DNA of 64,000 nt from Malurus cyaneus samueli (lineage: Eukaryota; Chordata; Aves; Passeriformes; Maluridae), in the NCBI GenBank assembly GCA_009741485.1, contig CM019217.1:35388519-35452518 (forward strand), written 5' to 3'. Of the stretch, positions 36,701 through 47,820 are shown one piece after another. Below the pieces are notes generated by a model. That model saw only the letters and a list, made by a program, of their open reading frames with translations. It did no database searches and had not been told where the DNA came from. A program made the translations under genes and the position numbers. Position 1 is the stretch's first letter; the number at the start of each line of letters is the position of its first letter.

Positions 36701-39700
36701 GACTCAGTTTTACTTCCTCAGGCAATATTTTCCTTTTTTTCCTGCTACTTCAGAAATATCATGCATCATGTCATAGTGAGAAGATGGCTTGGAATGACTG
36801 GATCTTTTTGAAATTACTGAAGTCTACAGTATCACTATATTAATCTAAGACATTTCAATGACATTTATAAAAGTTGTTTATACTAGTTTTATTTTCATTT
36901 GATAAGCCATGTGTGAAAGTTGTTCCAAAAAAGTAATTAAAAACTTATTTTCACAGTGTTGTTCTAAACAGTTGTTTTTAAAGATAAAACTGAAATAGAA
37001 CAAGTAAATCTATTAGTAAAATTCGTATGCAATTCAAGAACCTTAAATATTTCTCAGCCACAGGAAAGGTCAATTACAGGCTTGCCACAGGCCTACATTT
37101 GGTTTTACATTGGTCACTTTTTTGGTGAAGTCCACTTTTTTGAGCTTTGGGTACAAAACAGATGATTTCTTTCTCTGTTTTGGAGGGAAAAGATACCCAC
37201 AAAAAAGCAGTGCTCCAAGAATTCTAATATTTTGTCTCCTCTCATTACATGGAAGTGCAAGAAAAGAAATTCTAGCTTTATTGCGTGCTCTGGCAAGCAG
37301 CAGGACAACGATGTTTCCCCTTCCACTGTCTGCCTTGGTTTATATTATATACTAAGATAATGACCATATTTACATTTTAGTGAAGTAAAACAAGTCCTTA
37401 TAGTGGCAGTACCTTTGTCACTGAAACTGTCTGAATGGAGAATTGAATTTTAGTTAACCACTGTGAGGTAAAAATGCATGGAAAAAGGGGCTGAAGAGAG
37501 GAGTGAAGGATTACATTCACTCCCAGTCTGCATTTCAAACTGCAAGATTTGGTGTCACAGAATTTATACACCAAGAACACAGAAAGACCAAGAACAGGCT
37601 TAGCAGGGAAATTAAAATCTCAAGTATTTTCATATTGCATTAATTTTTATAGAGGAATACTTAATACATACTTAAACTAAAATTCACAACCAAAGAAGCA
37701 GCTGGAGTTGTCTGCTACCCTATGCATTGCCACAACTGGAGACTTACAAAATAGGAAAGGATTATAAAACATGATTGCATAAAAATAAGCCATTTTGGCT
37801 TTTCTGTAAACATATGCATTCAAATTTCCTTTCCACATTACTATACTTTCTATTTTCCTAGGTATTGTTTTCTTTATATTTAGATGACTTTGGAATTAGG
37901 TGTTTTAATGCAGTAAGGCTCATATTATTTCCACTGCAAAGACACAAAAATAGCTGTAGGTGTAAATTTATGATTGAAACTGAAATAATATATCATACTT
38001 CAAAATAATCCACTTATATTCCATAAGCTATAGGCATTTTATGCTGCCTTTTTTTTATTATTTTCTGCTAATAAACAGAACATGAGTACTTGGTAACATC
38101 AACATTCTGACAGCTCATCTTTGCTTGAGATCTGGCTGTTCTACCAAAAAGCTCACCATGCAGAGTTTTTGGAACAGCCTCTATCATCCCAGCTTCGAAA
38201 ATTCAACCAGTGAAATGGAAAGCAGAGGGACCAAAATTTGCTCATCAGAGCATTAAAACTGACACATTTCAGTCCATAGATCCAGCTTCACCTAATGTCA
38301 CATCCTGGGAAAGTAATATTTTAGAGAATAAAAATCACTTTAAGAATATCCCATTAAATCAAAATTGAACATAAACCCTTTTTTCCAAAAAAAATTAGTT
38401 AATAGTGTTCAAATTGTTTTTAGCCATTTTCCTGCCTTTCATGTAAGCGGCAATAACCCTTGAGACCCAACAGTTATAAAGTTAAACACATTTAGTGAAA
38501 TACAAGTATTTTTAGGAGTCTAGATGAGAAAGCATGAAAAGAATAGAAAGGTATGTATATTTTCTCTAGATAACTCTACTTAGTGATAGGAAAAATTAGG
38601 TGTTTGAGATGTATAAATAAACTGAAATTAAGGACTGAAAATACTCCTAAGAGACTACTGTGTAAAGCGCATGAAATCTCCTTCCTTTTGTTTTACTGTT
38701 TTGTCTTTAGTTCTCTTCTGAGGTTGCCTTGTGTGTCTGTAGAAATATTCCTATTTAAATTATGAGTGAGAAAAAGTAACATCATCCACATGATGTATTA
38801 ATACAGAATACTTCTGTATTCTTGTGGAGAGCACATCTTGCTCACTGTGCATTTGTGATGTCATGCCTCTTTATGTGCTTAGGGTTTTTTTCCAAAGCAT
38901 ATAACTTCTAAATATATATACTTTCCCAAAATTCAATGCTACTTTCTTTATAATACAGACTTGGTCTTGTGCTGCACATGGCTGAGCCCACATACAGAGT
39001 TTTCATGGCCTGTCTTTTGATTATAATTGAACTCTTGTGATTCAAAATATGGAGCAAGGTTGTTGTCAAAATAAAGACAGTGAAAGTTGAAAGAAATAGG
39101 TAAAAATTACGTTCCTATCTGATGATACTAACAAATCAAGCACTTGCAATAGATTTTACCAATGGATGCTGTAAATTTCATATCTTTTTATCATTTCTCA
39201 TTATGGACTCAGTGCCATAATGAAAGGCACTAGATACAATCAAGTGTTTAGGAACCTACAAGGCAGACCTGAATTTTAAGTCCTACTTCCTCTCTGCTGC
39301 AGCAATGCAAACTTCTAACATACATCATCATGTTTTTCCTGAATGTCTTTACTTCCTAAATTTTCCTTTCCCTTTCTGCCTTTACCTTCTGGCCCCATCC
39401 CTTCTATTCTGCAACATGTAGATAGCTTTGATGGTGGAGACAAGACTAGAGAAAAGCAGATTTGAGATTTTTAGGCTCTAAATTAACCATCCAGATTATC
39501 ATATATTGATTGTTCCACTTGGCTTTTTGTAAATAATGTGAGGAAGGGGTGTGGGGGTGGACAGATTGAAGCACTGTTTATCCCTTTTGTGACATATCTC
39601 AAGATTTTTAATGTTTTCTGGTTTGACTGGTTTGACTAGTGCAGTTTTCTAGTTTAAAGTCTTTAAAGAATCACCTAAATTCTGCAGTTGCTCATGATGA

Positions 39701-42354
39701 GTCACAATTAAGTAGTGACATTTTCAGGACTGGGTATGTTCTAGGTGTGTATAAAATTATGCCAAAATTATGGCCACACATATTTGCGCTCAGTAGCACT
39801 TTGGCACTTTTATGAATTAGTGGCATCTCAGTACATTTTAACTGTAGTTTTGGAACTAAAATGCATGTATTTCATCTCTCATCCTGCTTGAAGTGCCTAG
39901 ACTTCTTCACTTTGCTAAAGCTTAATATGTTGTCATGGTAGAGATTTTAAAAAGTGCTCAAAAGAATATGTTATATAGTAAAATCATACTACCTATACTG
40001 TACATTTTATAAAAAAGAGTCAGATTTGATGTAAGTTTGCAGTGGGATCAAACACACATTTTGACTCCAGTACTTTTGGATATATGAAGTGACTCACATA
40101 TCTATCAGATATGATTGTGATAGGACTATGTTTACTTATAGAAGGGTTTTTTGGTTGCTTTTCTGCACTTTCCTCAGCATTGGTCTTTATTTTCTACAAA
40201 GCTGTAATCACTGGCAGCTTGAAATTGTACAGGAAGTTAGCTATTGTGGTGTGTCCGCCTTTGACTTGGAAAGAACCGAAGAGTCTGCTGCAAAGAGCAA
40301 TCTTTGTTAGTGGGCACAGAGCTGTTCAACAGAAGCTTTGTGAACTTCCTATTGTTTAGCTGGAAACCAAATATTTAATCACCAATTTGTGTGTATTTAG
40401 CCTGCTACCTTTTCAGATCATTGTTTTTTGCATTCATATTTCTGTGAGAGATCTACAACATGGCATCATTATACCACATGAGTCTGATTTTTATCTTATG
40501 TAATGCCACAGGGAAGATTGCTTTACATGCACCATTAACATCAAATTTTAAGCCTCTCAAAGTTTAACTTTCGAAAAATTTGCTTGAGAAAGAAATTTAC
40601 TTTGTTTTGCATAACTTGTTTTATATAAATCAATATGATTTAATATTTCTACTTTTGTTTAAGTTAATCTTAAAAAGATTTCATTATCCCAGCAATTTTC
40701 TAGGCATTGGAAGCAGATCCACTATTCCTAAATAGTTTTTCCTTTTTCTCCCCAGCACTACATACCTTCATGTACCATTTACTACTCTGATACTTCATGT
40801 AATTGCTAAACATTATGAAATTGCTAAAGTTTTTCAGCACAGTAGGTTGAATTTATTGGTTCTGCTATTTTTAATATATTTTAGTTTTACAAAGTCTTTA
40901 ATGTACTGTGCTTTCTGAGGCTTCCTCTTTACTCCTTTTCTACAATTATTAGAATCTGTTTTCCATTATGATTTTCAGTTGAGACTGAAACAAAAGGTCT
41001 CTTTCAGAAGTCCTTCTTTCTTTTATTGAGTTACTTTTCCTATTTCGTCTTGTCTTTCATTGTGCACCCCTTGCTCTTTGTCTGCCTAAATGCAGACCAG
41101 TCCCTCTGCATTTCTTTTGGAATACATCCCTTTGCACCTTATTTGATATAATAGTTGGCTTTTGTTAAAGCATGTAGCCTTATGTAAATACTCTTTGGTT
41201 ATCAGTGTTTCTTTCCTAACTTTAATTTCCTTGCTGTTTCGAGTTTGTCTGCAAGCACAGAGACCACATTATAAAGTCCTTAAGGTGAGATTTTGCCATA
41301 TTTATGACTGGGAAGTACATCATCGATGCTACGCTAACTAGTTGGTGTTTGTGTTTCCTTTGTGCCTATGAAATTAAGTAAATTTTCCGCAATGTCCAAG
41401 AGACCTGACAAAATTACTACCATGAATTTCTCTTCCGTTAAATTTTTTCATAAAAAATTTAAATTTTGCATTAGCATATTTAAATGGCAATAAAAGCAGT
41501 CATGTTCTATTTTTAAATTTATTAGTAGCACATTTGCCTGTAAACTACAATAATTATGACCAAATATGCAACAAATTCACTTCTGCGTAGTAATACCCTG
41601 AGAATCCCATTGACTTCAGGCAGTTAAAATTATATGACAACCCAGAATCTGACCAATTAAAAATTAATTAGATTGCCGTTAATATAGTTGAATAATGTTT
41701 CATATAAAGAATGCTGAAATTAATAAAAAATTTGAATCATTGTATAGTTTAAAAAATTTAAATTCCCTCCTACTTCATGGCATAGTGCCTAAGTGTTGCT
41801 TTGCAATATTTTAGTTCAATTAAATGTCTCCTTAAGAAAAACAAACATCCTGATTTATTGTTGATCTGCAGAATGAATTTTAATGAATGAAATTTCAGTA
41901 ATGATTAAAATCCATTTTCTAAAGTATAACTTTTCTTTTATGAAGGCTGAGTGCCTTTGTAATAGGCATGTTTAGTATGTTTAGGTTTAAAATTGTTATT
42001 GCTCCTACACCAGTTACTATTTAGTGTATATTAGAAGAATATTTTAAATCAATGTATAGAATTAGTTCTGGTTTTTTTTTTAACATATTAATTATGGTGT
42101 ATATTTGAAATATTTTTAAAACTGTTGGACCACTTCCCTACAGCAGGAAGTAGCTTCCACGTATAGGGTATTTTAGTTGACTAATCCACATTTATATAAA
42201 TGTATGTCAGCTGAAAATTTCCAAATTATTTGGACTTGAAACACTGCAAAAAATAATGTAGAACTCACATTTTTTGCCATTCTGAGTCAAGGCACTTGCG
42301 TATGTGTTTTGAGATTTTTTCGTAACATGAGCTATCACACGTTATTTTCCCCAC

Positions 42355-42470
42355 AAACAAATATATGTATATATACACACATAATAAAAAATACCATTTA
42401 TTTATATATACATATGTATGTGTGCACTTGTTATATATAAATACATAATACATATCTATCTATATATTAC
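42355..42470. repeat. AT/ATAC-rich simple sequence
   Basis: Interrupted TATATACACAC and ATACATATG-type low-complexity DNA. A minus-strand frame through it encodes Tyr/Ile/Val-rich low-complexity peptide and is not a gene. Confidence 0.8.
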
Positions 42471-45194
42471 AGAATCTCTTAATTCTGATAGAGCTACACC
42501 CCTATCATTAAAGCAATGCATTCTCCAATTGAGACCAAGGAGATGTGCAAAGGAAAGCTTTTTACACCATCCAGAAAAGAGGAGTATTCAAATCTAAAGC
42601 TAAAGTCCGTCAATTTCCCACATGTTTCTGTTTTCACTGTAATGGGTACTGGTTTTAAGAGTCATAAGGCAGAGAAACACAGTGAGACTGTTACAGATTC
42701 TCACTGTTGCTGGTAAGACAAGTTTTTCATTACAGGGAGACCAGATAGCATAAGATTGACTGTCTTCAATTGCCTTAGTTTCATTTCCTTGTAATTTATG
42801 AAAATTTGAAATTGTTTAGCCACAAATTGTCTAGTCCAACTTATTTAAATCAGGAGGCAGATAGTAAATACTAGAGAAAGTATTCTGTCATATTCTGTAT
42901 AGAGAATAGACTATTCTATAGTCTGAATGATGTAGATATCCAAATTACAGATGATCCTATAATATAAAAAGTATTCCATTTTATCATTAGTTTAAATGTA
43001 TTGAATAAATATTTACATAATAATCTTAATTTCTTGGCATTGGCAATGGCAAGTGTTTTGATATTACTGTGATGAAGTCAAAGGAATTTTGCATTTGGCT
43101 TCTATTTGTCTGACATGTCATATTATACTGGCATCAGAAGACACTATGTGATTGGACAATACAAAATATATAGCAAGATAAAAAGCAAGGTAGCTTTATG
43201 AGGAAAGACAAAAGCAGGTAATAAGAGAACTGAAAAAAATCTTGGTAATTTGTTCACTAACATGCATCTACTTATTCCCAGCCACTAATTTTACTTACAC
43301 TGTAAAGAAACAGATGAAATGGGTACAAAGGCTGAGCTACATTAAAAGGAGCAAGAGAATAAAAAGTCAGGCGAACGTCGAGACAGATGCACACCCTATG
43401 CTGAGAGCTATAGGGGAAAGAAGAATATTACAATTTATAACAAAGCATCACCAAAAAAAGGTGTGAGGGCAAATGGCACGGGAAAAAGGATGAGGGGATC
43501 ACATCTCTGTAACACCTACATAATCCTTATCTTTCAGCATCTGTTTTCCAAGATTGATGAGGCAGAAGGATCTTCTCTACTGTTGCAAAACACAAGTTCT
43601 CTTTATACCAGCAAAGTCACAAGACGCAGGAGTTAATGGAAGGACTGTTCTAGAAGGCACCTAAGTAGAATTGAAAATGCCCCCAAAAAGTCTTTAAATT
43701 TTAAATTCTTAATCAGTAATATTTAGAATTTCTAAAAGCAGTTTTAAGTAGATGTCATTTCTGCCAGCTGAAAATTGCTTGTTGTTTAATTCTGGTGATG
43801 TCTGTTGCTGTTGAAGGCTTACAAGTTTGCTTGATTGTCTGTTTTAAATCCTGCAGCTCATATGCCTGTAAGAGATATCATATCAGGTTGGTTTGGTAAA
43901 TCTGCTCAGTTGCCATGGTAGGTGATAGGTAACTGCCTGTCAGCATCTGTGCCAGCATCTTATTGATTGAAATTAATCTTTACATATAGCTCTTTCTCAA
44001 ATTCAGTATCATAATTCTCAACAGTGCCATTTCTCATTATTTTCCCAAAATATGCAATTGTTTCTGTATTTTCATTGACATTGTATTGAACACCATTTAA
44101 AGGACATTGCCATTCTCATTGATATCTTCCAATTAAAACTTGAATTAAAATATGAACAAATCTTTAAATATTAATCCATTCCAGTCATTTGGGATGAAAA
44201 CTGACATTTGCACTTGATTTTTTAAAATCTTCATCAATAGGTTTTTCTGTTTCTACAGACTATAGCTAGTAGTTACTTAAGAACGTGTTTATACCATCTA
44301 GTTTGCAAAATCTGTGATAAAACACGGGCATTTTGTAAAAATCATAGGATTTGAAAAGAAGGAGTCTTATTTTGAAAGACACATAATAGCAATAGGTGTA
44401 TGGAATTTCCTAGTCATTAAGAGAATAATGGCTACTCACAGTTCCCAAATGCAGTCATCCACTGTTTAGAGAAATCTTTATGAAGAAAATGACCAGACAT
44501 AAAAAGTCCTTCTCTTGCAAGTGCAGGCACTTAATTGACTGCCCTGATCATTAAAATAAATTAGACTACATTCTCCACAACTCCCCATGGAACTTTTATC
44601 TCAAGAGAGAATTGTAAAACAATTCACTGTTGCAATGCAAAACAGAAAACCATGTTTTCTATACAGTAGCTGTGCCAAAGTATACACATTTCTTTTTTCT
44701 ATTTTTTTTGCTCTATCATCCCTCAAACCAGATTACTTAAACTGTGTTCACCTCCTTTCTTTCTCTCCTTCACTCCCCACATATTGACAAGACAGTTCAA
44801 TGTCTGCTTCAATCCTGCTGCAGTATTTTTAAAGTTTAAAAAAAATGTGATTTATCAAACTAGTCTAACTTTTTCATGTGGTTCAAGAGCCCTAGCTGGA
44901 GGTAGCAATTCTAGGAAAAATTCTTTCTGCGATACCACATCTTTTGTGACTGCTTAATTAATTTTGCATTCCACATGCTAATGTTGCATTTCTTCTGCTC
45001 AAAGTCTGTTAAATAATACTGTATAACCCATGTTATCATCACAGAAAGCACAATCAAACAATTGTTGATTGCTTATATTTCTATTGGATTTTTTAACTTT
45101 TTTTTTCTTTTAACTTATTATCAAAGATTCCATGTCTTCAGATTCCTTTCATTTACTTTTCTAAGGATGTTAAAAACTTCCTATTCACTTTCTA

Positions 45195-45735
45195 GGTGCT
45201 ATATAAATCTTAGAAAAGCAGGGCTTGAAGGTATCTCAAGAGGTCACTTAATGATCTGCCAAAGGCAGAATCTGCTCTGCTTAGGTCATTCCTGTCAAAC
45301 ATTTTTTTAACCTGCTTCTAAAGACCTCTAGCCTCTTCAGACAAATTTTTATGATACCTTTCTATAATCAGAGTTTGAAGGCTTCAAAAAGCCTATCACT
45401 ATCAAAAGATAGTGTATGATTCGAGTCTTTCTGGTTACAGTTTAAGTTAAATAAATCCTACCCTGTTCAACAAGAATACAAAGGATATTTCTTTTCCCCT
45501 CTTTCATGTATCCTTTATCAATCTTTTTGTTTTCCTAAATCCATGTTTACTATAGTTTTTTGAGTTGTGTCTCCCTCAAAGCTGCATTCCTAAAATTGGA
45601 CCCAGTAAGCACCTGGTATGTTGCCAGTGACAGAATGGAAGACTGATTTCATACATCTTGCAAGCTACCTTTTATTGTAGATCCCAATGTGATTGCTTTT
45701 TTCATAGCAGTAAAATATATATTGACTTTTGTGAA
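45195..45735 (-). mobile_element. Old CR1 LINE fragment, antisense
   Basis: Read on the plus strand, the order of short motifs matches the reverse complement of a CR1 3' region: GCTTGAAGGTATCTCAAGAG, then AGGTCATTCCTGTCAAAC, then AACCTGCTTCTAAAGACCTC, then a later block with GTTTTCCTAAATCCATGTTT and ATTGGACCCAGTAAGC. It is strongly diverged, so it is older than the LTR material that abuts it at about 45,742. No open frame survives. Exact limits are uncertain. Confidence 0.58.
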
Positions 45736-45741
45736 TGTGTG

Positions 45742-46510
45742 TGTGGTGGTTTAGAATGCTGGCCGAAAGTCAAAGCCAGGCACCCACAACACCTGCTCAT
45801 TCGCTCTCCCCCACCACCACTGGGTAGAGAAGAGCGAAGGAAGAAAAAATTAACAAAAAGGGTTCATGACTTGAGATAAGGAGCAGGGAGGAAACGCTTG
45901 ATGGACAAAACAGGCACTACTTAAATTATCAAGTGAATTTATTACCAACAAAGTCAGAAGAGGAGAATGAGAAATAAAATAAAACCCTCAAAGACACCGA
46001 TCTTCTCCCCACTCCCTCCCCTCTTCCCACCAACAGTACAAAGCAGGGGCGATGAACAGGGTGTGGGGCTGATCAGTTTAATCACCAGATCACTGCTGCT
46101 GCTGAGGGAGAGGAGTCCTTCCCTTGCATTGTTATGGGGTCCCTCCCATGTGAGACAGTTCTCGGTGAACCTCTCCGGGGTGGCTCCACTCTCACGAGCA
46201 GCAGCCTACACACATCTGCTGCAGCGTGAGTCCCCCCACGGGCAAACAGTCATCCCAAAACTGCTGCACCATGGGGTCCCTCGTCCCCTGGGTGCAGGCC
46301 TAAGGCCAGGCTGTTCCATCTCGGGAGCAAGGCCTCTCTCTCCATGGCTCTCCTGCTGGACACAGGCCCCTTCCTGACGTCCGCCCTCTCCGCATAGGGA
46401 CTTCCCTCCTCCACGGGCTGTGGGTGGATCTCTGCACCCTCCGTGGATCCCATGGACTGCAGGGGGACAGCCTGCTCCACCATGGTCACCATGGTCAATT
46501 TTCTCTTCAC
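45742..46510 (-). mobile_element. Partial LTR, family A, minus strand (3' part)
   Basis: On the minus strand this ends ...AACCACCACA at 45,742. It shares its whole length with the LTR at 51,410-52,784: the same terminal motif around GCTGGCC, the same AATAAA signal (near 45,937 here), the same purine-rich tail, and one unit of the internal repeat (about 46,452-46,497). The 5' part of the LTR is missing. At about 46,500 the sequence runs directly into the leader and primer-binding site of a different, ERVK-type element. The open frames here read through LTR sequence and have no gene-like content. Family A resembles a long avian ERVL-class LTR I know by its general form; I cannot name the subfamily. 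Confidence 0.75.
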
Positions 46511-46520
46511 TTTCTACCTT

Positions 46521-46538
46521 CCCCACACTTGGGCGCCA
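46521..46538 (-). other. Retroviral primer-binding site, tRNA-Lys type
   Basis: On the minus strand the 18 bases TGGCGCCCAAGTGTGGGG lie 6 bp downstream of an LTR end (ACA at 46,545). The first ten bases equal the start of the tRNA-Lys primer-binding site used by class II (ERVK/betaretrovirus-like) elements. Position and sequence together identify the neighbouring LTR as a 5' LTR. No internal retroviral coding region follows. Confidence 0.6.
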
Positions 46539-46544
46539 AAGATT

Positions 46545-47315
46545 TGTCTCGTTTGGAGACAATGTTTTCAGAAGGAAAATAAATTTGATAATCCTACCCG
46601 GAGAGAATGATGCTGGGCAAAAAAAGTGAAGAGAAAAAAAAAAAAAAACGGGTTTATTACAACAACAACAAAATAACACAATGCCCACAGGACACGCGAT
46701 AAACAAGTAACAGACCTCAGGAACAATGATAAGATAAAAAGTAACTTCAGATATTCAAACAAAAAGGAACTCGCCCGCAGCAGGCGGCGACTCCGCCCCC
46801 GGGAAGAAACAAAAAAAAACCCCGTGGCGATTCTTGTAACAGTGGCAAACGGAAAAAAAAACAACCGAAAGAAAAGAACAGTAACACAGTCTCAGCTCCC
46901 AGTGAATGAATCAGAGGAGGGCTCGCGTGCCTCCGCTGAGCCCGTCCACCCCGAAATCCGGACGGATGGAGCCGTGAGGCCCCTCCCTCGGCGGGACGCT
47001 GGAGGAGCAGCAGGAGCGCAGAGGGGATGTTGGAAGGAAAGCCGCGATGCCACAAACTGAGCCAGCAGAAAACTGCGACAATGTAATCTGTTCCACGTAG
47101 CAAAGACGAGAAAGCCGAGAGCCAGCGAGAAGCGCAGCTCGAGCACACAGACCCCGCGCCAGCACTGGCCGTTAAAAAAACTGTCCTCTGTGGCTTCCCA
47201 GCAGCCCCTGCTTCTTCCTTCCGGGTTGCATTTAAAGAGATAAACATTTTTGGGCATATGTGCCAACGGAGAAGGAATACAGAACAAAACTAGCATCAAA
47301 TATCAACCCAAGACA
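46545..47315 (-). mobile_element. ERVK-type 5' LTR, minus strand
   Basis: Bounded on the minus strand by TGTCTTGGGTTG (from 47,315) and ...GAGACA (46,545), about 771 bp with canonical TG...CA ends. A polyadenylation signal AATAAA lies at about 46,651-46,656 on the minus strand. A tRNA-Lys-type primer-binding site follows after 6 bp. No gag, pro, pol or env sequence is present downstream; the sequence passes within about 25 bp into the other LTR family, so the proviral interior is deleted. The GC-rich open frames on both strands are shadows inside the LTR. The left end is firm through the primer-binding site. The right end is chosen by the TGT start. Confidence 0.6.
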
Positions 47316-47355
47316 CAGAGGCAGCGGTAAAGTGGGAACCCAACGGGCAGGTGGG

Positions 47356-47758
47356 GGGTCCCCAAAACCCTTGGGGATTGAGGGGTGGGGGGTCCTTGGG
47401 TGTGTGGAGGTTCTTGGGCCCTGAGGGAGGTCCCTAGGCCCTGATGGGGGTCCCTGGGATTCTGGGAGGGTCTCTGGGGTTTGGATGAGTGGTCTCTAGG
47501 CCCTGACAGAGGTTCCCTGGGGTGTGTGTGTGGGTCCCTGGAGTGTGATGCGGGGTCACTGGAGCCTGAGTGGGGATCCTGGGGTTCTGGTGGGGGTCTT
47601 TGGGGTGTGGATGAGGGGTCTCTGGGCCCTAAGTGGGGTTCCTGGGATGGTGATGGTGCCCCTGGGTTGCAAAGGGTATCCCTGGGGTGGTGTGGGGGAT
47701 TCCCTGAGCTCCAAGTGGTGTCCCTGGGCCTTGAGGGGGGTCTGTGGGGTCCCAAGGA
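47356..47758 (+). repeat. G-rich minisatellite, about 21-bp unit
   Basis: About 18 imperfect tandem units of roughly 20-22 bp, of the form GGGTCCCTGGGGTGTGGATG, on the plus strand just upstream of the TLR-like start. Many units contain GGG or GGGG runs, so the plus strand has potential to form G-quadruplexes. On the minus strand the array gives an artefactual open frame rich in Pro-Arg-Asp-Pro repeats, which I do not regard as a gene. A pyrimidine tract ending in CAG (about 47,762-47,798) follows the array and could act as a splice acceptor ahead of the TLR start codon. Confidence 0.85.
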
Positions 47759-47820
47759 CACTCCCCCCTCACCCCACTCTCTTCCACACTGCATTCAGGG
47801 TCTCCCCAGGGTGTGTCACG

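Larger units (their letters stand above)
31520..45194. other. AT-rich non-coding DNA
   Basis: About 13.7 kb of AT-rich sequence without a supportable gene. It holds the CR1 3' tail at about 33,238-33,347, a T-run plus GACA/GATA repeat at 33,706-33,768 and TA-rich simple sequence at about 42,355-42,470, annotated separately. The longest open frame is about 106 codons (34,322-34,642, plus strand) and has no recognisable motif. Confidence 0.6.

Noticed and set aside
46206..47299. Minus-strand frames of 135-166 codons in the ERVK LTR
   Set aside because: They cross LTR U3/R/U5 sequence and the primer-binding site; no gag-like or other domain is visible.
47303..47794. Minus-strand 163-codon Pro-rich frame
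   Set aside because: It is the G-rich 21-bp minisatellite read backwards. No homology or start context supports it.
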